DNA of 64,000 nt, taken from the NCBI GenBank assembly GCA_964360255.1, contig CAYHVK010000001.1:124001-188000 (forward strand). The letters run 5' to 3'. Below the pieces are notes generated by a model. The model had not been told where the DNA came from and did not search any database. It worked only from the letters and a program-made list of their open reading frames with translations. The stretch is from CAYHVK01 sp964360255. GTDB lineage: Bacteria; Bdellovibrionota; Bdellovibrionia; Bdellovibrionales; UBA1609. Below are positions 42,384-51,241 of the stretch, in pieces (the first letter of the stretch is position 1; each line of letters opens with the position of its first letter). Position numbers and translations under genes: made by a program.

Positions 42384-43280
42384 ATGAAATTGCCAAAACC
42401 GTCAGATAAATTAAATGCTTACAAGTACACCGGAACCGGTAATAGTTTTTTAATTTTCGATGCTCGTCACAAAGGTTTTAACAGCGTTCTTAAGCAGTAC
42501 TTCGCTAAGATGTCGCGCAGTGAAATCGCAAAACTATTATGTAACACATCTTTTGGCGTGGGGGCCGATGGTATGATCTTCGTTGAAATACCAGAACCCA
42601 AAGATTTTAAAAAACTCAACGCTACGGCGGCCGCGACTAATATTCATTTGAAATGGGATTTCTATAACTCTGATGGCTCTCATTCTGATATGTGTGGCAA
42701 TGGTGCCCGCTGCATGGGAGCGTTCGCACAAGATCTCGGTTTTAAAAAATCTCCGCTTAGATTTATTTCTGGTGCCGGAGTCATTGAAGTCACAAACCCA
42801 GATGATGATATTTATTCGGTACAAATGCCTGAGATTTCGGCTTTTGCGCAAAACCTAAAAGCCGGCAAAGGTGTCACTTTCGATTTTGTTGATTCAGGTG
42901 TGCCTCATGCGATCGTCGAAGCACCGAAAAAAATTCGTTTTGCTCCATCTTCAGGAAGCGATGATTTTGCTCAACTTGCGCGAATAACAAAACAAGTTCG
43001 AGCGCAAAAGCGCTTTGCACAAAACGGAACTAACGTGACTTTCGTGTGGCCTGGCAAAGACTCCACCCATCTCTATGCTCTGACCTTCGAGCGCGGCGTA
43101 ACAGGTTATACGCAAGCTTGCGGCACTGGCGCAGTGGCGGCAGCCTATGCCACTCACTTTTTGAATTTAGATCACACGATTTCAGTTACGATGCCCGGTG
43201 GGCCGCTTGAAGTGACACTGTCAGGTCCTCGCCCTACACTGACGGGGCTTGTTGATTTTATTGCGTCAGTTAATTTTTAG
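42384..43280 (+). CDS. dapF: Diaminopimelate epimerase
   Basis: 298 residues, converting LL- to meso-diaminopimelate for lysine and peptidoglycan. The catalytic cysteines are C104 in DMCGNGARC and C246 in QACGTGAVA; YTGTGNSFLIFD, GVGADGMIFVE, GVPHAIVE and ERGV are the other family blocks. The gene stands 22 bases before the oxidoreductase gene and likely shares its transcript. Confidence 0.95.
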   Translation: MKLPKPSDKLNAYKYTGTGNSFLIFDARHKGFNSVLKQYFAKMSRSEIAKLLCNTSFGVGADGMIFVEIPEPKDFKKLNATAAATNIHLKWDFYNSDGSHSDMCGNGARCMGAFAQDLGFKKSPLRFISGAGVIEVTNPDDDIYSVQMPEISAFAQNLKAGKGVTFDFVDSGVPHAIVEAPKKIRFAPSSGSDDFAQLARITKQVRAQKRFAQNGTNVTFVWPGKDSTHLYALTFERGVTGYTQACGTGAVAAAYATHFLNLDHTISVTMPGGPLEVTLSGPRPTLTGLVDFIASVNF

Positions 43281-43302
43281 CTAATTTTTTAAAGAGGTAT
43301 TT

Positions 43303-44427
43303 ATGTCGATCAGCACTGATTCTCTGACTTACCCACTGAAAGTAAAAAGAAAAATCCAAGAGACCCACGACACGGTTTCTTTCGTGCTCGATATACCGGC
43401 CGATTACAAAAAAACATTTCAATATAAAGCCGGCCAATTCGTCACCTTCTTCATCAATATAAAAGGCGAAGAGCTGAGACGCTCTTACTCGATTTCATCG
43501 GCGCCCAGCTACGAAACTGATTTTACCATTTCGGTGAAACGCGTAAAAGACGGTATTGTTTCAAACTACCTGCTTGATCACGTCAACGAAGGGGATGTTT
43601 TAAAAACCACTCCACCAGCCGGTATTTTCGTTGTACCAAAAGATAAAAACCCTCAGCATTTCATTTTCTTCGCCGGTGGCAGCGGCATCACGCCGATTAT
43701 TTCAATTATTAAAGAGCTTTTAAAAACCACTTCTGTTCGCTGCTCTTTGCTCTATGCCAATCGCAATGAAAGCTCGATTATCTTCCATCGCCAGTTGCAC
43801 GAACTGAACTCTCAGTATGCCGAGCGCTTTAAGTATGAGTACACTCTGTCATCTCCGCAAAAACCTTTTAACGGTCCAACGGGTCGCTTAACGGCAGATA
43901 TAGCGCAGAACTTCTTAAAGTTCGCCGGAGCCACAAGTAATGATTACGCTTTTATCTGCGGCCCTGAAGGTTTTATGGCCACGGCTGAAGCGACTCTCAC
44001 ACTCTCAGGTTTTGCTCGCCATCAAATCTCAAGAGAAATTTTTGTCTCACCAAGCCCGGCTTCAGTGAAATCAGCCGAAAGCTCAAGCGCTAATTTAGTT
44101 TTAGCCGATGATGCGGTTTACATTGGCGATAAATCGGCGACGCAAACGATTCCGAAAACAATTGAGATTTCTATTGGCGGCGAAACCCACACCATTGAGT
44201 ACATCAACGGCACCACTGTTCTTGAATCCGCGCTCGAAGCGCAATTGAATCCTCCTTACTCTTGTATGGACGGAGCGTGCATGGCCTGCATCGGTAAAGT
44301 TCAATGCGGCCTCGTCTATCAAAACGATATGGGAATTCTCACGGAAGATTATATCGAAGGTAAAGAGTGTCTCACTTGCCAAGCACGACCGATTTCAGGC
44401 TCAGTAAAAATCACTTACGATATGTAA
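43303..44427 (+). CDS. FAD/NAD(P)H reductase with C-terminal 2Fe-2S domain
   Basis: 374 residues with the module order of PaaE-like reductases. RRSYSISSAP binds FAD, FFAGGSGITPIISII binds NAD(P)H, ICGPEGFM closes the reductase, and the C-terminal plant-type ferredoxin has CMDGACMACIGKVQCG and CLTC. It passes electrons from NAD(P)H to a partner oxygenase or hydroxylase that is not evident nearby. GAGG precedes the ATG. Confidence 0.85.
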   Translation: MSISTDSLTYPLKVKRKIQETHDTVSFVLDIPADYKKTFQYKAGQFVTFFINIKGEELRRSYSISSAPSYETDFTISVKRVKDGIVSNYLLDHVNEGDVLKTTPPAGIFVVPKDKNPQHFIFFAGGSGITPIISIIKELLKTTSVRCSLLYANRNESSIIFHRQLHELNSQYAERFKYEYTLSSPQKPFNGPTGRLTADIAQNFLKFAGATSNDYAFICGPEGFMATAEATLTLSGFARHQISREIFVSPSPASVKSAESSSANLVLADDAVYIGDKSATQTIPKTIEISIGGETHTIEYINGTTVLESALEAQLNPPYSCMDGACMACIGKVQCGLVYQNDMGILTEDYIEGKECLTCQARPISGSVKITYDM

Positions 44428-44428
44428 A

Positions 44429-44462
44429 GGGCGAGTCAGCGTAAGCTGTCTAAGCCTCGCCC
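44429..44462. terminator. Hairpin between convergent genes
   Basis: Outer arms GGGCGAG and CTCGCCC enclose an inner CAGC-GTAA-GCTG hairpin, right after the reductase stop. No T-run; termination or mRNA protection is inferred. Confidence 0.5.
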
Positions 44463-44472
44463 GTGCCTAAAA

Positions 44473-44892
44473 CTAGCCCGCATGATGTTCGTGAACGTGA
44501 TCGCACTTCTTGCAATGATGATTGAGGTAGTGCGCACGAATTAAAGCTAAACTGCCCGCGATGGCGATGAATGGCTCCCAATAGTGACCTAAGTAATCGT
44601 GGGCGAAGAACGTCGCGACTAAGACTAAAATAACACCGACCACCATCCAGGCTACCGGCTGCCACTTGCCATGAACTTTATAACCTGACACAAAAGAAAT
44701 ACCGGCAATTCCGAGAATAAAACCTAAAAGTACTGCGTGCGTTATATCTTCGCGCGGGATAAAACTATCACTAAGGGCAGGCATGAGAAGTAAAACAACC
44801 GGTACTGCAATACAGTGAATTACACACAATCCCGAAACCATAATTCCAGCAAAGTCCCAGCCATTTGTCTTAATCTTTTTAGCGTGCTTCAT
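44473..44892 (-). CDS. MerC-like membrane protein
   Basis: 139 residues with four hydrophobic segments. SGLCVIHCIAVPVVLLLMP matches the MerC signature, whose cysteines carry mercury in mer operons. The C-terminus HCKKCDHVHEHH is a strong soft-metal-binding cluster. Without other mer genes here it is better seen as a metal-handling or general MerC-domain protein. Confidence 0.8.
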   Translation of the reverse strand: MKHAKKIKTNGWDFAGIMVSGLCVIHCIAVPVVLLLMPALSDSFIPREDITHAVLLGFILGIAGISFVSGYKVHGKWQPVAWMVVGVILVLVATFFAHDYLGHYWEPFIAIAGSLALIRAHYLNHHCKKCDHVHEHHAG

Positions 44893-44973
44893 AGGGCCAA
44901 AAAGTGCGCTAAATCAGCGCGTCGGTCAAGTTTCGGACTCGAATTTCACAGAAAAGCCTCCGAAAAGTGTTTG

Positions 44974-46074
44974 ATGTTTTTGCGAGGTCGATTTTTAACA
45001 GCTTTGATGAGTCTTTTGTTACCGGTGTTGGTGCAAGCTCAATATCCAACTAGTTTCAGGCAACCCCACCCCATGAATTGGTTACACGGCACTCCTGTGG
45101 GCGAAACTCCAGGTTGGAAGGGTGAGAGGTGGTTTTTCTTCGAGCTTGGTCAATCCAATATCTGGAATGCTCCGCTTGAGATGAAGGACAGAAAAACTGG
45201 TAAAACGTACACCTACGAAGCCGATTACGAGCAAACAACAGCAGTTCTTGAAATCGGTACAGCTATTGAGAAGAAAATGGCGATCTCCTTAGAACTTCCC
45301 TTTGCTCACCGCTCGGGTGGATTCTTAGATGATTTTATTGAAGAGTTTCATGATCTTCTTGGGACACGCCACTTCAATCGTCACTTGCACGGACAAAATA
45401 GAAGTCGTTTTAAAACCAGCACTGACGGCGCTGAAGGTTATAAAGATAAAGATCTCACAGGTATTTCGAACATTAAACCAAAACTAAAATGGTGGGCGAT
45501 TCACTGCAAGAAATCAGAGTCACCTGCCTGCGGAGTGGCGCTTTCAACTCAGCTCAAAGTACCTCTTCAAAATAATCGTCAAGGCGGAACAAATGAAAAG
45601 CTTGAAAGTTCTATGCTTTTACACTTTGGCTTTCCGATCTTCAGTCGTTTAGATTTTTGGGCTACCGCTGGCTACACTCGTCTTCGTCGCGATGAAAACA
45701 TGCCGGGTTGGCCACTTTTAAAAAACCATACGATGTTTGAAATCAACTTTGATTTTGCCATCAACGATAAATGGGGAATCATGCTTATGGCTCGTACTGA
45801 TTCCCCTTATCTTGATCGTGAGCGCCTCGAGTATATCGACTCTGCAACAAATGCCCGTACACGCTCAAACAATCGCGCAGCTTCGGCATGGAACTCACTC
45901 ATTCGCTGGCAAGGAGCCGAATCTATCGGAGTTCGTTATCGCAAGAAGAACACGCAAACCAGCGTACAACTTGTCGAAGACTGGGGAATCGGAAACTACG
46001 ATGCGGCCAATGATATCTACTCAAACGGCGCCCCTGATTTCAATTTCGTCATTCAAACCAGTTGGACGTATTAG
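44974..46074 (+). CDS. DUF3187 outer-envelope protein
   Basis: 366 residues from the ATG at 44974; the frame runs upstream through MerC antisense. A signal peptide ends after VQA (about residue 22). The body resembles DUF3187, predicted beta-barrel-like outer-membrane proteins: alternating strands with aromatic ends, HPMNWLHGTP at the start and a final FNFVIQTSWTY with the C-terminal aromatic expected for outer-membrane insertion. Confidence 0.7.
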   Translation: MFLRGRFLTALMSLLLPVLVQAQYPTSFRQPHPMNWLHGTPVGETPGWKGERWFFFELGQSNIWNAPLEMKDRKTGKTYTYEADYEQTTAVLEIGTAIEKKMAISLELPFAHRSGGFLDDFIEEFHDLLGTRHFNRHLHGQNRSRFKTSTDGAEGYKDKDLTGISNIKPKLKWWAIHCKKSESPACGVALSTQLKVPLQNNRQGGTNEKLESSMLLHFGFPIFSRLDFWATAGYTRLRRDENMPGWPLLKNHTMFEINFDFAINDKWGIMLMARTDSPYLDRERLEYIDSATNARTRSNNRAASAWNSLIRWQGAESIGVRYRKKNTQTSVQLVEDWGIGNYDAANDIYSNGAPDFNFVIQTSWTY

Positions 46075-46084
46075 AGAGTACCCT

Positions 46085-46771
46085 CTAAGCTAAGAAATCG
46101 GCGATTTGTGAAATTACCTTTGGTGGGATTTCGTGGCCGCCGCCAAACGGGATAAATTCGCCTTCTAAGCCAGCTTCAATCAGCATGTCATAGAGACGTT
46201 CAGCAAACTGATAGCCTAAGATCACATCGTTTTTGCCATGAGATTGAATGAAGCGCATTCCTTTGCAGGATTTTGCAAGAACCTTCCAGCCCTTTTCGTC
46301 AATCAAAGCCCCAGACATCAGAATTAAACCATCTGGCTTGCGTGTCGCTGTAAAAGCAATTTCAGTTGCGAGCATAGCACCCTGACTGAAACCACCGATG
46401 TAGACTTGCTTGTGCTTGCTACAAACTTCTGAGTAAAACTGGTTCACTTTATCGCGAGCTCGATCAAGACCATTTGGGCGATGTGCAGATAGATCAAAAT
46501 GTTGGCCGCGAACCATGGCCTGCTCAATGCGAGCCATATCGATTTGAAACCAAGCACGACCCGTCATACCCGGACCGATAATGGCGTCCTGAACGCCGTT
46601 CGGAAAATAAAATGTCGTATCATCCGAAAGGCCCATCATTTCAGCAAGCGGCACTAGATCGTTATAATCAGCACCGAAGCCGTGAAACAAAATCACCGCA
46701 CGACCTAGCGGCTTTCCGTTAATAACGTGAGTTTGAATACCAGCTATTTGTTTAGTTTCGAAATTCGACAT
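46085..46771 (-). CDS. Phospholipase/carboxylesterase family hydrolase
   Basis: 228 residues from the ATG at 46771. Alpha/beta hydrolase with LFHGFGADYNDLVPLA, the nucleophile GGFSQGAML, the acid in SHGKNDVI and the base in GGGHEIP, as in the acyl-protein thioesterase and carboxylesterase group (YpfH/EstB type). Small esters or acylated proteins are likely substrates. Confidence 0.85.
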   Translation of the reverse strand: MSNFETKQIAGIQTHVINGKPLGRAVILFHGFGADYNDLVPLAEMMGLSDDTTFYFPNGVQDAIIGPGMTGRAWFQIDMARIEQAMVRGQHFDLSAHRPNGLDRARDKVNQFYSEVCSKHKQVYIGGFSQGAMLATEIAFTATRKPDGLILMSGALIDEKGWKVLAKSCKGMRFIQSHGKNDVILGYQFAERLYDMLIEAGLEGEFIPFGGGHEIPPKVISQIADFLA

Positions 46772-46837
46772 GGCGCCATAATGTACAAGATTCGTATCGG
46801 CGTCTAGGAACAATGCAAGAAAATTGATTCAGAACGC

Positions 46838-46871
46838 AAAAAGTGGCAGCCGAGGGGACCCGGACTGCCAC
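46838..46871 (-). terminator. Intrinsic terminator of the secreted-protein gene
   Basis: On the minus strand GTGGCAG...CTGCCAC with an inner CCG/CGG pairing, followed by TTTTT, 20 bases after the stop of the gene at 46891-47916. Confidence 0.75.
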
Positions 46872-46890
46872 AGCACACACACCTATGTGC

Positions 46891-47916
46891 TTAAAACGTA
46901 AATTCGTTACTGCATGATGATAGCACTGACTTCGACTGCACAACGCCATCTTGGATCAAGCTTAAGCTCACTGGCTTTGATCCATCGTATTCAAATTTAA
47001 CTTCCCAATCAGAGCGATGCTCAGATTTGACTGGTATCTGAAAAATTTTGCGAACATCTAAGCTGGCCGGATAAAGAAGTGGGAAAAAATCTTCGCGCTT
47101 GCGAAATTCTCTCACTTTAAAGTCTATAGGAAGCTCAATGGTTGTTTTTACAAGCAACGGTCTTCCTGCAAAAGACGTAAACTGCAAAGTTGTTGTTTCA
47201 TTTCCAGGCTCACTCGATGGAATCACATAAAACCTTGTGACCGCGTACGTACTTGAAGAGCCGGTCTCGTACACCAAACTCTCGGCCATACACTCTAAAC
47301 TAGCATTGGCAGAACCTGACTTTACCGGAACGTAACCTGTCGGAGCCAGCTGCTGACGAATCAACGAACGAGTACTTTCTGAAGTCAGCTCGCGCTGTGT
47401 TCGCTCATACTGATAAAAAATCTCATGCTGCAAAAGTGCTGCTTTACTTAAACTGTCCAGACGGCCCCAAATTTCACTATCAACACGAACACGGCCGGTA
47501 AGATCGCTAAAAATGGCCAACTGCTCAAGCTGACAGCCTTGTGGTAACGCCTCGTATTCACCTTGATCATTCAGAAATGGCAGAGGCCCTGACCAATCAA
47601 CTATATCCATAATGGCTCTGGCATTTCGTTCGCTTTCTTCAGGGCTCTTTCCTGTCTGCTCAAAAGAATATCCTTGAAGAGCGAAAGTGTTAACAACCAA
47701 CCGAACATAATCCTCGGCCATATCTCCACTTGCGCTCAAGACTTTCCCTGGTGTTTTCACCTTGGCTTCGTACACATCCAACAATTCTGTACTTTGAATA
47801 CTTCCATCGGCAGCACGACATGTGACCACCATTCCTCCGCCACCTGATGATGGGCCTTCAGAGCCCCAACCAGACAACCCCCAACTTAGAACTACTACTA
47901 CTAAAACTGCTTTCAT
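46891..47916 (-). CDS. Secreted protein of unknown function
   Basis: 341 residues with a signal peptide (residues 1-18) followed by a Gly/Ser stretch and GGMVVTCRAADGSIQSTELLD, a start seen in secreted Bdellovibrio-type proteins as far as I recognise it. Near residue 165, ALLQHEIFYQYERTQRE has a His-Glu pair in a helix that could bind a metal but lacks a full HExxH. AGGAGGGAG precedes the ATG. It is divergent from the TIGR02147 regulator and shares its operator region. Confidence 0.7.
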   Translation of the reverse strand: MKAVLVVVVLSWGLSGWGSEGPSSGGGGMVVTCRAADGSIQSTELLDVYEAKVKTPGKVLSASGDMAEDYVRLVVNTFALQGYSFEQTGKSPEESERNARAIMDIVDWSGPLPFLNDQGEYEALPQGCQLEQLAIFSDLTGRVRVDSEIWGRLDSLSKAALLQHEIFYQYERTQRELTSESTRSLIRQQLAPTGYVPVKSGSANASLECMAESLVYETGSSSTYAVTRFYVIPSSEPGNETTTLQFTSFAGRPLLVKTTIELPIDFKVREFRKREDFFPLLYPASLDVRKIFQIPVKSEHRSDWEVKFEYDGSKPVSLSLIQDGVVQSKSVLSSCSNEFTF

Positions 47917-47994
47917 AATTTCTCCCTCCTGTTGTCTAAACTAATAAGCTGTAAAAAAGAAAGGTGCATTTAATTTGTTATAATTTATATCGCC

Positions 47995-48019
47995 TATATG
48001 TTATTAATTATAACATATA
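47995..48019. promoter_or_regulatory. Operator-like inverted repeat in a divergent promoter
   Basis: Perfect ten-base arms TATATGTTAT and ATAACATATA with TAATT between them, 17 bases before the TIGR02147 gene. A third TGTTATAATT half-site lies about 25 bases upstream. Likely bound by the adjacent regulator and able to control both divergent genes. Confidence 0.65.
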
Positions 48020-48036
48020 CCTCTGAAAGCAGGCTT

Positions 48037-48849
48037 ATGGCGAAGATTGTAAACGTTTACGATTATATCTCTTATAAAAAATTCTTACTCATGTGGATTG
48101 AAAACGCTGAGGGGCGCGGCAGTCTTTCTAAAATGGCGGAGGCCGCTGGCTGCCATCGTACTTATCTTTCACAAGTTTTGAATTCTAAAGTTGAACTGAC
48201 TCTTGATCACGCGGCTAATCTTTGTGGCTTCTTCGCATTCTCAGAGACGGAGTCTGAATTTTTTCTTACTAGTGTCATGTATGAACGCTCCTCACAAAAA
48301 CAGGCGAAAGATTTCTTTCGTAAAAAACTCGAAATGCTCCTTAAGAAGAATGCCACCGTATCTGAACGCGTTCCTTCTACCGTGAAAGAATCGAATACCG
48401 ATCAAATGGAGCTTGGCCTCTACTACAGCGATCCACATATGGCGATGGCACACATCGCGACCAGCATTTCAGAAACACAAACTGTAGGTGAAATAGCCAA
48501 GCGCCTCAATTTATCTGTCGAACGCACAAAACAAATCTTAAGCTATCTCTCTAATCTAAAACTGGTACAGCAAAACGGATCCCGCTACACACATGGAGGA
48601 GCGAATCGCCATTTGAACCGCAAAAGTGAATTCACCCGTATGAATCATTTGAATTGGCGGCTAAAGGCTAGTGAGGACAGTCACAACGATAACGCCATTC
48701 ACTATACCAACATTTTTTCTTTCTCACAGAACGATTGGCTTGAACTTAAAAAAAATCTCCTCAATCATATTGAAAGGCAGAACGATAAAATTCACGCCTC
48801 GGGCTCCGAAGAGATCGGTGTTTTTTGCTGCGATCTGTTCGTACCCTAA
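48037..48849 (+). CDS. TIGR02147-family regulator
   Basis: 270 residues from the ATG at 48037, right after its probable operator. The first 70 residues (YDYISYKKFLLMWIENAEG, then LSKMAEAAGCHRTYLSQVLNS) form a helix-turn-helix region, and residues 150-185 look like a winged helix (TVGEIAKRLNLSVERTKQILSYLSNL). The TIGR02147 family is large in Bdellovibrio and Fibrobacter and is thought to regulate transcription, but its ligands are unknown. Confidence 0.8.
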   Translation: MAKIVNVYDYISYKKFLLMWIENAEGRGSLSKMAEAAGCHRTYLSQVLNSKVELTLDHAANLCGFFAFSETESEFFLTSVMYERSSQKQAKDFFRKKLEMLLKKNATVSERVPSTVKESNTDQMELGLYYSDPHMAMAHIATSISETQTVGEIAKRLNLSVERTKQILSYLSNLKLVQQNGSRYTHGGANRHLNRKSEFTRMNHLNWRLKASEDSHNDNAIHYTNIFSFSQNDWLELKKNLLNHIERQNDKIHASGSEEIGVFCCDLFVP

Positions 48850-48885
48850 AAAATCGTCCTTAGATGATCGCAACAGGTGGTAATC

Positions 48886-50079
48886 ATGCCTTATCAAATA
48901 GCTAAAGAGCGTCTAACGCATCTGCATTCTAAATACGAAAAATATTACCCCGCCGCGTTCTTCATTGCGGGATTTATTTTCGATATCGTCACCCTCGACC
49001 GCATCGATAACATCTATATGATTTTACAGCAGGCGATTTATATTATTTTCGTCGGCTATGTTTTATTTTTTCAGACTCTCGAGAAGACAGGACATTTTCA
49101 GCCGCAGAAAATGACTTCATTCTTTGGCCGACATTTTAATAAAATGTGGCGCTATAATAACGAAGCGCTTCACTTCGTGCTCGGAAGTTTACTCAGCGTT
49201 TATTTTCTATTCTATTTCGTAAGTTCAAGCTTAGCGGTGAGCTTTATTTTTCTCGTGGCCATGTTTGCCATTCTTGTCGCCAATGAAATGCCGAGTCTTC
49301 AACTGAAAGGCCCTTGGCTGAAGTATATTCTTTACTGGCTTTGTATTTTTTCTTTCTTCTCAGTGCTCGTACCTATTGCTATAGGGTTCACCAACGTATT
49401 TACGCTGATCACCGCTGTCGCTTTAGGACTTGGTATGAGTTACGGACTCTATAACGCCTATGATAGAAAATTTACGGCACCGGTAGAAAAACCCGTTCTG
49501 CCGCTGATCACTCACGTCAGTGAACCCCGCCCAGCTCATGAAGAAGTTCCCCTCCTGCAGCCCATCGATTTAAAACGAAATGTGGTAGGGCCAGCTGTTG
49601 GAGTGGCGGCGACTTTGCTGCTGCTTTATTTTTTAAAACTTCTACCCCCGCTGCCACTTTCAATTCAGTACATTGGCGTTTATCAAACAATTGAGAAACA
49701 AGGCGATAAGTACGTTCTCGGTTATGATCGTCCTTGGTACAAATTCTGGCAGTACGGAGCGCAAACCTTCAATGCCCAACCCGGTGATAAAATATACGTT
49801 TTCGCCCGCATTTTCTCTCCTTCAACATTTAAAGATGATGTGGTTTTTCATTGGCAAAAGTACGGTGCTCAAGGTTGGCAATCGAGCGATCACGTGAAGG
49901 CTTCAATTGTAGGCGGACGTGATCAAGGGTTTCGCGGCTACAGCATGAAATCAAATTTCGACGCCGGCACTTGGCGCGTAAAAGTTGAAACTCCCGATGG
50001 GCGCGAAATTGGTCGTATCACTTTTGATGTAGAGCCCGCAGAATCGGGCCCACGCGAATTTAATTACGACACCGAATAG
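48886..50079 (+). CDS. DUF2914 membrane protein
   Basis: 397 residues; the ATG at 48886 has AGGTGG five bases ahead and is preferred to an in-frame GTG three codons up. Six or so transmembrane segments fill residues 20-190, another lies near 240, and the C-terminal 120 residues are a DUF2914 domain (YVFARIFSPSTFKDDVVFHW, FRGYSMKSNFDAGTWRVKVE) facing the periplasm. The function of the family is not known. The next gene follows after 14 bases. Confidence 0.75.
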   Translation: MPYQIAKERLTHLHSKYEKYYPAAFFIAGFIFDIVTLDRIDNIYMILQQAIYIIFVGYVLFFQTLEKTGHFQPQKMTSFFGRHFNKMWRYNNEALHFVLGSLLSVYFLFYFVSSSLAVSFIFLVAMFAILVANEMPSLQLKGPWLKYILYWLCIFSFFSVLVPIAIGFTNVFTLITAVALGLGMSYGLYNAYDRKFTAPVEKPVLPLITHVSEPRPAHEEVPLLQPIDLKRNVVGPAVGVAATLLLLYFLKLLPPLPLSIQYIGVYQTIEKQGDKYVLGYDRPWYKFWQYGAQTFNAQPGDKIYVFARIFSPSTFKDDVVFHWQKYGAQGWQSSDHVKASIVGGRDQGFRGYSMKSNFDAGTWRVKVETPDGREIGRITFDVEPAESGPREFNYDTE

Positions 50080-50093
50080 ACAGGTTCATAAAT

Positions 50094-50585
50094 ATGCGTA
50101 AAGTTCGCCGCGCAAAAATTGAAGACGCTCATGCCATCCATGAAATCCACATGCGATCTATTCGAGAGCTTTGCTCAAAAGACCATTCTCCAGAAGAAAT
50201 TCAGGCGTGGGGAAACCGTCCATTCCGTGAGTCAGAGCGAGTTGATTCCATCGAAAATCAATACGTTTGGGTTGTAGAGAACGATAATCGAATTGAGGGC
50301 TTCGGACATTTAAAAATTATGAATCATAAGCAAGAAGTAATTGGTTATCTAGCAGGCCTTTACTTTGCTCCAGAAGCTACAAAACAAGGCTTCGCCACCG
50401 AGATCGTAGAAGAGATGATTCTTGAAGCGAAAAAACAAGCGGCTGTACGCGTGATTCTTGAATCCTCTCTGACCGCTCATAAATTTTATTTAAAACATGG
50501 GTTTAAAGACTGCGGCCCACAGACATCGATCCCCATCGCCGGAGTACCGGTGCAATGTTTTAAAATGGAACTCAAATTAACTTAA
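50094..50585 (+). CDS. GNAT acetyltransferase
   Basis: 163 residues with the GNAT core: VRRAKIEDAHAIHEIH, YFAPEATKQGFATEIVEEMI with the acetyl-CoA loop (Gln-x-x-Gly variant KQGFA) and AHKFYLKHGFKDCG. Substrate unknown. Same strand and close to the DUF2914 gene. Confidence 0.8.
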   Translation: MRKVRRAKIEDAHAIHEIHMRSIRELCSKDHSPEEIQAWGNRPFRESERVDSIENQYVWVVENDNRIEGFGHLKIMNHKQEVIGYLAGLYFAPEATKQGFATEIVEEMILEAKKQAAVRVILESSLTAHKFYLKHGFKDCGPQTSIPIAGVPVQCFKMELKLT

Positions 50586-50597
50586 GATATTCCAACC

Positions 50598-51161
50598 CTA
50601 CTTGCCCGTTTCAAAATAAAATTTTTCTACTGGCGGGCGTGGTATGGGGCGTACAGCTCCAGCCGCTTTACCTATCCAGAAAAATGCACAGACCGCAAAC
50701 TCTTCTGGATTCTCGCCGATCTCTTTATAAACCAGCGGATGCTTAATAATGCCTCCACTGCTCCATTTACTGCCATAACCTTCAGACCATAAATACAAAG
50801 ACATATTTTGCAGCGCCATTGCTAATGAAGCAAAATCTTCGCGCTCAATTTCTGGATCAGAATTTTTCGTAATGCCGGCCACAATCAATTCGCCGCCTTC
50901 AGTATATTTTTTGCGAACGGCACTCTTGGCCGTTTCACTCATGGGTGGCGATGCCTTGGCCGCTTTTTTCGCAATGGCCACTTCGCCAATCTCAGAGCGA
51001 AACTCATGACTAACGCGAAAGAATTTATACGGCAGAGTCATATGATGATTGGGAGCATAGAGAGCCATCTCGACGGCTTTTTTCAAAATACTATCGGGCA
51101 CGACTTCGGTCGAGTAGGTGTGTACTGTTCGACGTTCTACGATGAGTTTTACGATATCCAT
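50598..51161 (-). CDS. Nitroreductase family protein
   Basis: FMN-dependent oxidoreductase of 187 residues. IVERRTVHTYSTEVVPD and ALYAPNHHMTLPYKFFRV give the FMN-binding start, and ALQNMSLYLWSEGYGSKWSSGG and FWIGKAAGAVRP the rest. It probably reduces quinones or nitro compounds with NAD(P)H. Divergent from the M15 peptidase lipoprotein. Confidence 0.85.
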   Translation of the reverse strand: MDIVKLIVERRTVHTYSTEVVPDSILKKAVEMALYAPNHHMTLPYKFFRVSHEFRSEIGEVAIAKKAAKASPPMSETAKSAVRKKYTEGGELIVAGITKNSDPEIEREDFASLAMALQNMSLYLWSEGYGSKWSSGGIIKHPLVYKEIGENPEEFAVCAFFWIGKAAGAVRPIPRPPVEKFYFETGK

Positions 51162-51241
51162 TGGCCTCCAAAGCCGCTCCTGTATTGCGCTCTGTGGCTA
51201 AAATACTTGCCTTGAGTCCAGAAGGTAATCAAAATTGTTAC

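Noticed and set aside
44473..44892. A mercury-resistance operon
   Set aside because: Only a MerC-like gene is present; no merR, merA, merT or merP homologue is nearby.
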